Shown here in pieces: positions 44,981-58,289 of a DNA stretch of 64,000 nt; position 1 is the stretch's first letter; the number at the start of each line of letters is the position of its first letter. The stretch is from Neocallimastix lanati (nom. inval.) (taxonomy: Eukaryota > Neocallimastigomycota > Neocallimastigomycetes > Neocallimastigales > Neocallimastigaceae). The translations under genes were made by a program, and so were the position numbers. The stretch covers positions 1-64,000 of the forward strand of contig JACVTC010000210.1 of NCBI GenBank assembly GCA_016946835.1, read 5' to 3'. Below the pieces are notes generated by a model that saw only the letters and a program-made list of their open reading frames with translations, ran no database searches and was not told the DNA's origin.

Positions 44981-46375
44981 TTACATTCTGAAAACTTCAT
45001 TCATATTCATTGGATGAGAAGTAGAAAGTTGTGGAATTTGTTTAAAGTTCTTTTGTTTCATAATTTTTCTAATTTCAGTTAATAATTGAGTATAGGTTAA
45101 ATTTTGATTTTGACTTAAAACGGTTATAAGAGCATAAGACATGGCACCAGTAGATACATTATTAATTTTAGCATCAGCTGAAGTTTGACTATCCATACAA
45201 CCAGAGAATTGAATAACATCAGCATCATGTCTTCTCTTATCAATAGCAGCTTGATTTGAGATGGAATTACCACCTCCTCCTAACTGAGCAAAGTTAATGG
45301 AACCATCGAAAAGACCAAGAAGTGAACTTGCAATAGCAGCTTGATCACCTTGAATGAAACTACCAACAAGACCAAGTGCTTTCTTGAAAATTTCTTTACG
45401 AACATCATTTTCAATAACCTCAACATTACCATCACATTGATAAGTGTAAGGAAGATCAAGAACAGTACCAGAGTGACATGAATCGAAAATAGCAGTTAAT
45501 CTACAACCTTGTGGTAATGGTTGAACTAAATTTTCATAAATAACATCATCTACAATTTGACCAGATTTTTCATAATCTAATGGTAAAATAGTTTCATCAA
45601 AGCCATCCACTTCATCACTTCCAGAATCTCTAGATGTACCACCATGACCACTATAGTGGAAGAATAAGGAATCACCTGACTTGGCACCTTGAACAAGCCA
45701 CTTCATACCTTCAATAATATTATCATAGGTTGGCTTCTTTTCTGGATCTTGTTGTTCATCGGTTAAGTATAAACAATTATGGAAACCATATTTCTGACAG
45801 ATTAGTTCAGAAACATTTCTGACATCATTAATACAACCCCTAAGTTCAGCTTTAGTACCAGTATAATTAATACCAATAAAAAGTGCCTTTTTATTACCAG
45901 TAAGAGTTGATCTAACACATTGGTCACCACCTCTTGAACGATAAAAACCATCAAGATCTCTTGACCATAAATTCTTTTCTTTAATTTTTTGTTCAACTAT
46001 TTTATGGAAGTTTTGATTACAGTTAATACCTTGACCATTCCACATATTCATATGAACATTAAATCTTCTCATTGGAATCATTCCTATACGACCGCCACGG
46101 CCCATCATACCACCGCGACCGCCCATCATACCGCCGCGACCACCCATCATTCCTCCACGGCCCATCATTCCTCCACGGCCCATCATACCACCTGGTCCCA
46201 TGACACCTGGTCCCATTCCAGGACCTCCTTCACTACGACCGCCCATCATACCTGGCATACCACCTCTACCTCCTGGCATTCCACCTCTACCTCCTGGCAT
46301 TCCACCTCTACCTCCTGGCATTCCACCTCTTCCTCCTGGCATACCGCCTCTTCCTCCTGACAATAAACCGAACAT
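44981..46375 (-). CDS. Type I metacaspase (copy 2), Gly/Arg/Met-rich prodomain
   Basis: Single exon, 464 residues, ATG at 46373-46375. The first 100 residues are almost wholly low complexity: five GGRGGMP-type units, a short GPGM section, then MMGRGG/MMGGRGG units. They are encoded by G+C-rich minisatellite DNA that stands out from the surrounding AT. The core follows with KKALFIGINY (about 162), H244 in HYSGHGG and C300 in DSCHSG, same 56-residue spacing as copy 1. The Arg-rich repeats offer many metacaspase-type cleavage sites, so self-processing of the prodomain is plausible. The core is nearly identical to copy 3 around the Cys and the p10 linker. Confidence 0.95.
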   Translation of the reverse strand: MFGLLSGGRGGMPGGRGGMPGGRGGMPGGRGGMPGGRGGMPGMMGGRSEGGPGMGPGVMGPGGMMGRGGMMGRGGMMGGRGGMMGGRGGMMGRGGRIGMIPMRRFNVHMNMWNGQGINCNQNFHKIVEQKIKEKNLWSRDLDGFYRSRGGDQCVRSTLTGNKKALFIGINYTGTKAELRGCINDVRNVSELICQKYGFHNCLYLTDEQQDPEKKPTYDNIIEGMKWLVQGAKSGDSLFFHYSGHGGTSRDSGSDEVDGFDETILPLDYEKSGQIVDDVIYENLVQPLPQGCRLTAIFDSCHSGTVLDLPYTYQCDGNVEVIENDVRKEIFKKALGLVGSFIQGDQAAIASSLLGLFDGSINFAQLGGGGNSISNQAAIDKRRHDADVIQFSGCMDSQTSADAKINNVSTGAMSYALITVLSQNQNLTYTQLLTEIRKIMKQKNFKQIPQLSTSHPMNMNEVFRM

Positions 46376-47548
46376 TTTCTAAAAATTTATACTACTTTAT
46401 TAAATAACAAAAAAAAGAAAAGAAAACTATATAATATTAATGATAATAAATTGTTAGTAAAATAAACAAACTAACTAAATAAAAAAAAAAAAAAAAAAAA
46501 AAGTTTTATCATAAAGTAATAAATTGTATGGACTTTTTTGCAATATTTCATTTATGAAATTATTTATAGAATTTAATCCTTACAAAATTTATATTTTAAT
46601 ATATTGTATATAATTACTATTTTAATTATTTTAACATTCATCAAATATAATATTTTTTATAAAGAATAATTAATAATGATTGAGAATACAAAAATATAAT
46701 AAATATTGAAGTATAGCATAAAATAAATAATTGATATTTTTTAACAATAAATGTAATTTAAATTTTAAATATGAAATATTTAAAATATCTTGGCATTTTT
46801 TATTATAATAAATAATAAAAAAATTATCTGCTTATATATATTTTTTTTCTAACATATATAATTTTTATATTCATTTATTTATTTATTAATAACAGTTCTT
46901 ATGTTTCTTTTTAAATAATATATATATATGTTTAAAAAGAAAAATTACTTATTTTCCTTTTTTTAATTATAAAATTTTAATCAATGATTTATATATATTT
47001 ATTTCATTTATTTTATTTTATTTCCGTTAGATATATATTAAGATTTATACATATTTATATATTATATAACATTTCTCCCTTTTAAATATATAATAATATT
47101 TATTTAATTACAAAAAAAAATAAAACAATTACCTTTAAAAGATTTAGTATTATAAATTATGAAAGAAATTTAAATAATAAATAAAGAAATAAAATAAATA
47201 AGAGTATTTATATATAATTTTCATTTTAAATAAAAAAAAAAAATTTATCTTAGTTTTTATTTAATTTATTTTCATTCATTTAATATTGATTCTTTTTTTT
47301 TATTAATTAATAATAAATTTTATAATTATTTTTACGCTTTTGTCAGCAAAATCAATAGTAGTATCTGTAAAGAATTTTAAATGGAATTAATATTTATTTA
47401 ATATATTGTATATATATTAGTAAAAATAAAATAAAATAAAATAAAATTAATAATAAATAAACTTTATTTATTTATTAAAAATCATTTATATATTTATATA
47501 GTCACTCATCTATTTATTAAATTTATTCATTCATTCATTTATTTTATT

Positions 47549-47643
<95 letters not shown>

Positions 47644-49577
47644 TTAATAAAATGAAATTAAAAACTCTTTGGCAATATTATAAATAATTTAAATCATTTA
47701 TATATATATATATATATAATATATAATTCCATGGAAAAACATTTTTTTTTTCTTTTTTCTTTTTTTTACATATCTAATCTTCAAAACATTAATTTTGATA
47801 TAATATACATTTTTTATTTTTTTTTTAATGTTTTACCTTTTATATTTTATATTTTATATTTTATGTTTTATTTCTATATTTTATATTTCTATATTTTATA
47901 TTTCTATATTTTATATTTCTATATTTTATATTTTATATTTCATATTGCATATTTAATATTTTATATTTCCATATTTTAATTTATACTTTATTAAATCTAA
48001 TATTTTATATTTAATATTTTTATATATATATTCTATTTTACTTTTCAATTTCCTAATAATGATTATTATATATATGATTATTTATAACATATAGATAGAT
48101 TTAGGAATAAAAAATAAAGTGATGTCTATAAAAATATTTTATACTTTTAAACTTTATTAATTTCATTATTTAAAATAATTATCCTTATTTGATAATCATG
48201 AAGTTACATAGAATAGCAAAGATGATCTACTGTTTATGATCTGATACACAATTTATTGTATTTATTTTATATAAATATTTAATCCATGTTTTATTGATAT
48301 ATACCATTAATTTTATTTATTGAATATTATTATTTACTAATCATTGACACGTATTACAAGTATTTTTAAAGTTTAAATAATATTAATCTTTTTATTTATT
48401 AATTATATTAATTTGTTAATATATTTATATTTTTTTTCTATTTCTCTTTAATTTATATTCAATATAATTAATATATAATATTTAAATTATAATTAATAAA
48501 TTTTTATATTAAAATTATATTTATATATATATATGATATATATAAATATAAATAATATATAATTTTTTTTTGAGAAATAAACTAGAAAATGATAATGGAT
48601 AAACTTTTGCATATTTAAAAATAAAACATTATGATTTACCATTATAGTTAGTATATTGGTATATCATGGTTTTATTATTAATTTCAAATTTTTATCATAT
48701 CAATAATATAAAAAAAAAAAAATTATAAATTAATAAATATATAGCATGTTTTTTTCTACTATTTACATATATATAATATTCAATAAATATATATATATAT
48801 ACATATGTTCAGTTTTATTTTATATATTTTATGTATATTATAAACATTTTTTCTATATTTATAATATAAAAAAAATGTTTATAATACAATCCAACTTTTT
48901 AGTATATATTCAAATGTGAAAATAAATAAATAAATAAATTAATATTATTAAAATTAATAAAACAAAACTTTTCCACATAATAATACATAATATAATAAGT
49001 GTACTTATTTTAAGGTAATATAAATTTAGATATTCTTTATATAGATATATATATGATAGATTTTTTTTTTTATATTTTATATTTTTATTTTATTTTACTT
49101 TACATTTTTTTTTTTTTTTTTTTTTTTTATTACTTTAGAATGTTATTTCTTGTAATAGATTTTTATTTTATTATATTACTTATTTAAATATTATTTTTAT
49201 TATATTATTCCATTTAAATATAATAAAAAATTTTTTATAATTTTTTTTAATTATTTTAAAAATATATATATATATATTTGAAAGATGTGCTAACGTAAAG
49301 TTAATACGATTTATTTAATGTACATTTTTGGTAAACGTAATATATAAGACTATAAATTAATATTATTAATTTAAAAAAAAAAAATTTTTTTTTTGACAGA
49401 TTAATATTAAAATATTAAAATAGTATTATATGATATATATTAAAATTAAAGTTTCTATTTAAATGTCAATATTTATATAAAAATAGAAATTTTAATTAAT
49501 TGTTAAAAATAAATTTTTTTTATTTCTTTAATTTTGTTATATATTATGATATGTATTACTTTTTTTTTATTATTTCT
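46376..49577. other. No gene; spacer between metacaspases 2 and 3
   Basis: A (TTTA)n array of about 100 bp at 47541-47645 and a ttatatttctatatt tandem region at 47840-47960 whose translation (Phe/Tyr/Ile repeats) is not a gene. Confidence 0.55.
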
Positions 49578-50927
49578 TTACATAAAGAACCTTTCATTCA
49601 TATTCATTGGATGAGAAGTAGAAAGTTGTGGAATTTGTTTAAAGTTCTTTTGTTTCATAATTTTTCTAATTTCAGTTAATAACTCAGTATATGAATATTC
49701 TCTATTTTGACTTAAAACAGTAATAAGAGCATAGGACATAGCACCAGTAGATACATTATTAATTTTAGCATCAGCTGAGGTTTGATTGTCCATACAACCA
49801 GAGAATTGAATAACATCAGCATCATGTCTTCTCTTTTTAATAGCAGTATTACTAGAAGTATTTGAATTATTAAAGTTGATAGAACCATCGAAAAGACCAA
49901 GAAGTGAACTAGCAATAGCAGCTTGATCACCTTGAATGAAACTACCAACAAGACCAAGTGCTTTCTTGAAAATTTCTTTACGAACATCATTTTCAATAAC
50001 CTCAACATTACCATCGCACTGATAAGTATATGGAAGATCAAGTACAGTACCAGAGTGACATGAATCAAAAACAGCTGTTAATCTACAACCTTGTGGTAAC
50101 GGTTGAACTAAATTATCATAAATTACATCATCAACAATTTGACCAGATTTTTCATAATCTAATGGTAAAATAGTTTCATCGAAACCATCCACTTCATCAC
50201 CATCAGAATCTCTGGCTGTACCACCATGACCACTGTAGTGGAAGAATAAAGAATCACCTGATTTGGCACCTTGAACAAGCCACTTCATACCTTCAATAAT
50301 ATTATTATAAGTTGGTTTCATATTTGGATCTTCTTGTTCATCCGTTAAATATAAACAATTATTGAAATGGTATTTTCTACAGAATAATTCAGAAACATTT
50401 CTGACATCATTAATACACCCTTTGAGTTCAGCTTTTGTACCTTTGTAGTTAATACCAATGAAAAGAGCCTTCTTATTACCATCACAGGTTGATCTTACAC
50501 ATCTATCACCACCTTTTTCAAGGTAGAACCTATTAAGATCTCTGGTCCATAAATTTTGTTCTCTTATTCTTCGATTAACTTCTCTATTGAAATTCTGTTG
50601 ATTGTTATCGCTGTCTATCTTAATATTATATCTTCTATTTCCTGGGCGTCCAAATCCTCCTTGACCACCATAACCACCTGGTCCCATACCTTGTCCTCCA
50701 AAACCTCCTGGTCCCATTCCTGGACCTCCAAAACCTCCTTGACCACCATAGCCTGGTCCTCCATAACCACCTGGTCCCATACCTTGTCCTCCAAAACCTC
50801 CTGGTCCCATTCCTGGACCTCCAAAACCTCCTGGTCCTCCATAGCCTGGACCTCCAAAACCTCCTGGTCCCATTCCTGGTCCTCCGTAACCTCTTTGACC
50901 ATAGCCACCTGGACCTCCCATATACAT
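49578..50927 (-). CDS. Type I metacaspase (copy 3), Gly/Pro/Tyr/Phe-rich prodomain
   Basis: Single exon, 449 residues, ATG at 50925-50927. Residues 1-95 consist of GGPGMGPGGFGG, GGPGYGG and related units, i.e. Gly-rich with regular Tyr/Phe and no Arg, unlike copy 2. Then come a basic segment, KKALFIGINY (about 152), H234 in HYSGHGG and C290 in DSCHSG. The C-terminus ends SHPMNMNERFFM. The stretch from the catalytic Cys through the p10 linker is almost the same as in copy 2, suggesting recent duplication or gene conversion. Aromatic Gly-rich prodomains are reminiscent of phase-separating proteins; that is inference only. Confidence 0.95.
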   Translation of the reverse strand: MYMGGPGGYGQRGYGGPGMGPGGFGGPGYGGPGGFGGPGMGPGGFGGQGMGPGGYGGPGYGGQGGFGGPGMGPGGFGGQGMGPGGYGGQGGFGRPGNRRYNIKIDSDNNQQNFNREVNRRIREQNLWTRDLNRFYLEKGGDRCVRSTCDGNKKALFIGINYKGTKAELKGCINDVRNVSELFCRKYHFNNCLYLTDEQEDPNMKPTYNNIIEGMKWLVQGAKSGDSLFFHYSGHGGTARDSDGDEVDGFDETILPLDYEKSGQIVDDVIYDNLVQPLPQGCRLTAVFDSCHSGTVLDLPYTYQCDGNVEVIENDVRKEIFKKALGLVGSFIQGDQAAIASSLLGLFDGSINFNNSNTSSNTAIKKRRHDADVIQFSGCMDNQTSADAKINNVSTGAMSYALITVLSQNREYSYTELLTEIRKIMKQKNFKQIPQLSTSHPMNMNERFFM

Positions 50928-52680
50928 TTTTGTTATTATTTTTTTATTGGAAAAAAACCTATATTAAAAAAAAAAATGAATGATTTATTTGAATAATAGT
51001 AATAAATATATATTAGTAAACGAAAATGAAATTTTGAACTTAATTAAAAATACTGTTATTATTATTATTATAGTTGTTTTGTTCTATTCTCTTATATTTA
51101 TTTAATTTTATTATTATTTTTTTTTAATTAAACTTATTTTTAAATATATATATTAATTAATATAATTAACATTGAAATATCAAAATTAAATGGAATATTT
51201 GTTTATTAATTTCATTCTAGTAATTGATTATATATTATTTTTTTTTCTATTATTTTTTTATATTATGTATGAATTAATTATTATTAAATAAATGATGAAT
51301 AAAAAAATATATATATTTAAAAAGTCATGATGTAGTACTATTTCTTCATGTAAAAAAAAAAAAAAAAAAACATATTAAGCGTATAAAAAAATATTGTTAT
51401 TTTATTTGTTAGTTTATTTTTTGTTTGTTTACTTGTTTGTTTGTTTAGTTGTTTATTTGTTTGCTCATTTGTTTTTTATTTTTAATTTAATATTTCATTA
51501 TATTACATAATATTAAAATATAATAAATAATAACCTTAAATTTTGTGAATATATATTATTTGATTTCAAATAAAATCACTTTTTGTGATTTATTTACTTA
51601 TTTTTTTAAAAAAAAAAAAAATAAAATAAAAAAATAAAACTATTATTTATTAGTATGTTTTTAATAGATATGTTAAAAAATAAAAAAAAAAGGAAGAAAT
51701 TTAATCTTTTTTTTTTTTTAATTTTATTATTTTTGAAGTAAAGTATAAAATAAAAAATAAAAAATAAAAAATAAAAATAAAAATTATAATACTATGTTTT
51801 TATATAAATTTTCCCAATATTTATTCATTCTCTTTAAATTATATATTTAATAAATGTCATATAATATTATTACTAAACAATTTATATATAATTAAATAAT
51901 AAAAATAAATATTTAAATTAAATAATAAAATAATATATAATTAATTAATTTTAAACTTTTTATTATATCTATGAATTTTAATTACATTTTTAATTACAAT
52001 GTAATAAAAAATGTATTATATATAAAACACAAATCAACTTTGGATGTATGATGTATATTATATTATATATTATTATTAAAATAAGTATTGTGAATTATTA
52101 AATTAAAAACCTTAAAGTCATTTATATTCATGAATTATAAAAAAAAAGGATAAAAAGAATAAAAAGAATAACCCAATAATAACAAAAAACTAATAAAAAT
52201 AAAAAATAAAAAATAAAAAAAGAATCAAAGGAATAACCCAATGATAATAAAAACTAATAAAAAAAAAATAAATAAATAAATAAAAAATAAAAAAAGGATA
52301 AATTACAAAAATATATAATAAAAGAAAATATTTTTTAATCATAAAAACTTCAATATAAAAAAAATAATAATTATTATTTTAATTAGGTTTATTGATAGGT
52401 GATTAAGAAATATAAGCTTTACAGTGGCTTTTGTTATTTTGTTGTTGTTATTATTTTATATTATTTTTTAGTATTTATTTTTTATTCTTTTTTTTTTTTA
52501 TATTAAAGTTTTTCTTTTTTTTATTCATTTTATTTATTATTTATTACTTATTATTTATTACTTATTTATTATATATTATATATTAATTATTTATTATGTA
52601 TTTATTATATTATATATTTATTATTTATTATTTATTTATTATTTATTTATTATTTATCTATTATTTATTAATTTTTAACT

Positions 52681-52727
<47 letters not shown>

Positions 52728-53847
52728 TCAATATTTATTAAATGTAAATAATAATGATTCAATAACAGAACTAAAAATTTTTTAAGTTTAATAAATATTA
52801 AATAAAAATAATAAATAAATAAATATTAAATAAATATTAAATAAATAATAAATATAATTATTTTTATTTTTATTTATTTTATTAATATGACTTTTGTAAT
52901 ATATATGTGTAATTTTGAGTAGAATACAAAGTTCCAAATGATCATATAACAATCATTAAATTGAAAAACGTCATCATCATTTCAGTCTATAGTGTGTTGA
53001 TTTTTTTTTTTTTTTTTTCAACTCAAAGAAAAATCTAACAAATAATAAGGTTTAATTATTATATTATTATAAATAACCAATAAAATGAAATAATTAAGGT
53101 TTTTAGGTTTTATATATAAATTTAATTAAATATCAATGACAATATTTAATGATTAAATCTTTAAAAATATATAATAACTAATATAAATATTTATCATTAA
53201 TAATAATGTATCTATTTAATAATATTTAAAACTTTTTAAATATATAAAATTAAAAAAAAAATATAAGTATTATAATGTAATTCAATTATATATATTTTAT
53301 TTTTATTTAATTACAAAAAATTTTCAATTTATATTACAAAGATAAAAAATTCAATGAAAAAAACATAAAATTTTTAATGATTAAAATTTTATAATTGTCT
53401 GTTGTTATGGAAGTTATTGAAAACAGTTTAGTCTAAAATAAGAAAAATTTAATAAGAATATTTTATAAATACATCTTTATTTATACAATATTTATTAAAT
53501 AATAATTACAATCACAAAAAAAAAAAAAAAAAAAAAAAAAGCAATTATATACTCATGATTTATAAATGAGTTTTTTTTTTTTTTTTTTTGATTTCTTTTA
53601 TTATTTGAGTAACAATACAAAAATTTCTTGATTACTAATACAATTACTTTTTGATTTTATTTTTCTATAAACTAAAAAAAAAATTTTTTTATACATACAT
53701 ACAAATATGTATTTAAACGGTTAATCTACAATGAAATCAATAATGCATAATAGATAAAAAAGTTTTATTATAATAGAATTATTAATATATTAATATAGAT
53801 TTGATTTGTTACTTTTCAATAAAATGACATCTAAAAAAAAGTATAAA

Positions 53848-53887
<40 letters not shown>

Positions 53888-54870
53888 TAATAATAATAAT
53901 TATAATTATAATAATAATGATAATAATAATAATAATAAATAAATAAATAAATAATGGATAAAAATTTGTTAAAAACTTATAATTTTAAATATATATATAC
54001 AATAAATATCATGGGTTAGGGTAATTCTGATTCTTTTCTCATAACTTTCAAAATAATTATCTTTTTTCAACAATAAAAATTATTTAAAAATATAAATAAT
54101 TATATATATATAATTGTATAATTTTTATTTTCACCATTTATTTAATAAAAAAAAAATAAGTCCAATTTTTTTTATTTATTTTTTTATCTGTTGAACTTTA
54201 ACTTTATTACGGAAAAATTTATAATAGATATATGTTTATTATCAAAATTTTCATATTAAAAAAACTTATAAATTTTTTTACCTTATAATAAAAAAAAAAA
54301 AAAAAAAAAAAAGTTCATTTTTTATTTTGTAGAGTTATTACAAAAAATATTATAGAACTATATAAAAGTTATATATATTTAGAGAATTAACAGTAATAAA
54401 ACTTCATCTTAACTTTATTAAGATAATATTGATTTTTTACATGATTTCTTACGAGAGAAAGTTATATCCTGTACCAATTGTTTATATATAATTTTTTATA
54501 TAAATTTTATATAAATTGCATGATAATACCATTATAATTAGATAAAATTTACAATAAATACATTTATAGAAATGAAATTTTAAATATAATTAAAATAAAA
54601 AAAAATTAATATATATATATATATATTTTGACTGAAGAGAATATATTCGCTTCTATTGTTTTATTTATTAATTATTAAAAATATTAATACATTGTAAATG
54701 AGAAATAACAGTAAAAATTATATATTTATAAAAATTATATAATTATATAAATAACACATATATATATAAATTAATATAGTAATATGGAATAATGAAAGAT
54801 GAAGAATTTATTATCACCAAAGGTAAATTTATAATATTGAGAATAATTATAATTATAATAATAATAGTAA
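50928..54870. other. No gene; long AT-rich spacer upstream of metacaspase 3
   Basis: Contains (TTTA)n- and (TTAT)n-like runs near 52520-52675, an A run at about 52682-52722, an (AAT)n run at about 53850-53940, and many homopolymers. No ORF of credible composition in 3.9 kb. Confidence 0.55.
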
Positions 54871-54965
54871 TTTTTTTTTTTTTTTCAAGGCTTGGAATAA
54901 ATTTTATTAATACTTATATATTTATTAAAAAAATACATGAAAATAATAATAAAAAGATATTAAAA

Positions 54966-55011
<46 letters not shown>

Positions 55012-55400
55012 TAATATTAAATAATAAAAAAAAAAAAAAATCACATAGAGTTTCGAGGATGAAAGGGCCTTTAATTCTTTCCCATTCATCGATTATAATA
55101 TCTTGTGGATTAATATTATCATTCGATTCTGTATAATAATTTCTTTTTTTTTTTTCTTATTGTTTCAACATCGATGCTCTTTACCACAGTAAATTTAATG
55201 GACAAATTGAACATAGTGTAAAAGTTACTAATCGTAAAAGGTATAATATCAGTAAAGAATTCCAAAAGCCTCACAAAATATGAAAATGGGAAAGAAGAAA
55301 TTTTTTGAAGGTCATTGAAAGGTGTTATTAATAAAATGTCTTCTTTCCACCGAGCTTATCTTTAAGATTTCATATATTGTATTTCTACCAAAAATATTTA
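54871..55400 (-). pseudogene. LINE 3' end, decayed (C-terminal region, 3' UTR, poly(A))
   Basis: Homologous base for base to 60552-61048 in many stretches. Minus-strand fragments read GRNTIYEILKISS, RRHFINNTFQ and PIFIFCEAF, matching the better copy. The 3' UTR has AATAAA and ends in a poly(A) tail (T run at 54871-54885). A long T expansion (54972-55007) lies within the 3' UTR. Frame breaks are frequent. Confidence 0.65.
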
Positions 55401-55805
55401 ACAAAATTAAACAAAGAAGTAACATCTGTAAAGAAGATAGTATGGAGACTACTTAACTCTTCCTCGAACTATTTTTTTTTTTTTATTTTTTTATTTTTAT
55501 AACCGCAATTATTTCAAACTTTAATTTTTATTTATTTATTTATTAATTACTTGAAATTTTTTTAATATAAAAAACACTCCATTAATAAAAAAAAAAAAAA
55601 AAAAAAAAAAATTTATTCAAATGAATATAATAATATTTAAAATAGTAATATAAAATAAAAAATAATATTAAAAATAAAGTGTATAAATAAATTCTGAAAA
55701 AAGTTCATATGCAACGAACTTCACCTCCATATTACTTATTCCGGATTAGGGTTCGAAATGACTATCTGAAAGAAATTATGGTCTTCTCCTTCAGGGGCTA
55801 GCCTG
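55401..55805. other. No gene; junction between LINE remnants
   Basis: T- and A-tracts (A run near 55588-55610). A short G+C-richer piece at 55700-55800 is the 3' UTR of the LINE copy to its right. Confidence 0.45.
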
Positions 55806-57753
55806 TTATACTGCGTTTTCAACGTTGACGCTCCTGGTTTGTTTGAACTTATATTTTCGAAATAGTAACCCTTGCCGAGTACTAGCCCCAGGTATAATTT
55901 CTGTTAAGAGAGCTGAAGATCGCATCAAGAATGGCGTTTTTGAATAATCACCAGAAATAATTTGGTTTTTAAACAAAATATCCCATAAAGCATGGATCCA
56001 GAAGTTACGATTAAGGATGTGACCTGAGGGATCAGAAGCTAGATCTTTATAATATTCAGCCCATCTATCCAATTGTTTAGTAGGAGAGATAATATCTTGA
56101 CCAAATTTAGATTTTATGCAAGTAGGGGAGGTAGATGAATACGATGGTTTAGCCATTTTTTTTAAACATCTCCAACCATTTTTGAAATCTTTATTCAAAA
56201 AATAATTACCAATTTTTACTATATTAGCCTTAAATCTAGCAGAACGAAATTTGCTCTTTGTTTTTTTTTTGATTAATTTGCAAAGTTTTTCATATTTATT
56301 AAATTGTTCAAGGTAATTATCAACATTTTCACAGTTAAAGTAAGGCTTAATAATTCGAAATGCAATGTGTTTTTCATGAGACAGTTTTTTAATGTAATAA
56401 GGGCAATGAAAAGCAGAGCCCTTTAAATCTGTTGGAATGAAAGCCTTAATATTCTTCCCGATATTATTTGCTGTATTGATAAATTTTTCTACCATTTCAT
56501 CAGCCGTGAGCGAATTGTAATGAGAATCGAGGTCATTTGCTAAGATTGAAAAATAATTATGTGATAAAATATCTGAATTTTTTGTTTTACAAATATGTGT
56601 AGACCATTTAGAAACTTTAGCAGGCCTTATAAAGCCATCGGAGAGAACTTTGTTTCAAGAAAGTATAATAGGTTTATGATCAGAAATACCATAAAATGAA
56701 GTGCAAACCGAGGTTTTATTAAAATGAGCTGTCAAAGCCTCATTATAGATGACATGGTCAATGCAAAATGATCTAGTACCTTTGGCATAAGTAAATTTAT
56801 TACCATATAAGGGAGCAATATACCAATTAGGAAAATTATTTGAAATGTATGTTATGATCTTCTTTAATGACATGTTAAAATCACCAACTAGGACAGCAGG
56901 AACGTTTTTTCTTTTGTGAAAACGTAACCATTGAGAAAGTTCATCAAAAGCAGCTAGTCTTGCTTCCTTCCATTTGCTTTGAGGAAAGTAGATATTACCA
57001 ATAGTACATTTTTGATTCCAGTAAGAAGTAATATTTACTGAAATGATATACTTGTATAAAAACGGTTCTTGGAAGAAAGAGAACGAAGAATGAACACCAA
57101 TAAAGAGTCCTCTCATACCAGGGATTTTAGGATTAGCTTTAAGAAAAACTGAGTTGTAATATGGAATTAATGGTGATGAAACATCTTTTGGAAGATATTT
57201 ACTTTTTCCAGTTTCTTGTAAACAGATACATATAGGTTTGAAAATAGAGTTGAGGTATAAAATACTATCACGCTTTTCAGTATTCCAACCGTTAATATTC
57301 CAGCTAATACAGAGATTAAAGAAAGAAGAATTTGAATTTAGATGGCTAGAGAATAAAATCTTTCGCCATAGGATTAAGTTCAACATCAATGTTATTAGAT
57401 TTTCTTGACTTATTCATTTGTTTAAGTTTATTACACAAGGTCCAGGTAATTTTAGCTGTTTCAGGAATTTTATCTCTTAAGAAATCTAAAACATTGAAAA
57501 ATTTGCGATCATTTTTGTGTTTATTAACCCTAATAATGAAGTATGAGCAGTACCTTGGAGAAAAAAGTTTTTTAACATATGGAATAATTTCATTGTAGTT
57601 AGGGATCTTACTTATAACTTGAGCCATTAGATTACTAGGGGACCAAGAATTAAGGTTATGGATAAAGATAAGGCTATAATTGTTCATATGATTACCGAAG
57701 CAGTAGAAACCACGATGGAAGGGAGTATTATTAACTGAGCTAGAAGCATCCAT
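55806..57753 (-). pseudogene. Internally deleted LINE: ORF1 end, endonuclease, linker joined to the ORF2 C-terminus
   Basis: Minus strand. 57753-57346 is the C-terminal part of ORF1 (135 residues, no recognised motif). ORF2 overlaps it by 44 bases in another frame (57389-56655) and encodes an APE-type endonuclease: SWNINGW, CLQET, VGDFN, IDHV and SDHKPI are all present. An in-frame TGA (56655-56657) interrupts it. The same frame then continues through the linker to LASDPSGH (about 55960). There it jumps, with RT missing, to the C-terminal block LFKNQIISGDYSKTPFL...SVNVENAV seen at the ends of the 60 kb copies. The endonuclease nicks target DNA for reverse transcription. It cannot transpose alone. 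Confidence 0.75.
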
Positions 57754-58289
57754 GTTTAGAGTTTGATGATAACAGAACTGACTTAATTTCTATTTATTGT
57801 GAATTGATTATAAGGATTGAATACCAAAGAATTATATATAAAATATTAACATTTAAGTTTACTGAATATAAAAGTTAATTGTTTCACATGAATTGAATTT
57901 CCTAAGATATATTAAAAAAAACAATATTAGTGGAAAAATTATTTATTCAATAAAATACAATGTAAAATAATATATTTATTTAAAGTAAAAATATTTTAAA
58001 AGGATATGAAAATTAAAAACCTAAAGTAAAAATTTATATAAAAATATAAAGTAAAATATATAAAGATAAAAAAAAATATATATATATATATATATAAATA
58101 TATATAGAATAGAAAAATTTTAGAAATATAAGAGAAAAAATAAAAACAATATTATTAGTAGTATAGTGTAAAAAATTCTTTTGATTGAAAAATTGATTTA
58201 AAAAACTACAGTTATGATTTATATAAAAAGATAAAGATTGCATTAAAAATTGAAAAGTAATTTAGATTTTATTATTATACTAATTGCTG
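57754..58289. other. No gene; AT-rich sequence between two LINE fragments
   Basis: Includes (AT)n near 58077-58100. Nothing coding. Confidence 0.5.

Noticed and set aside
45989-46360. His/Thr/Ser-repeat plus-strand ORF opposite metacaspase 2
   Set aside because: Antisense reading of the Gly-rich prodomain minisatellite.
47731-47979. 82-residue ORF of Phe/Tyr/Ile repeats
   Set aside because: Translation of a ttatatttctatatt tandem repeat.
54004-54022. gggttagggt, telomere-like
   Set aside because: One and a half units only, no array.
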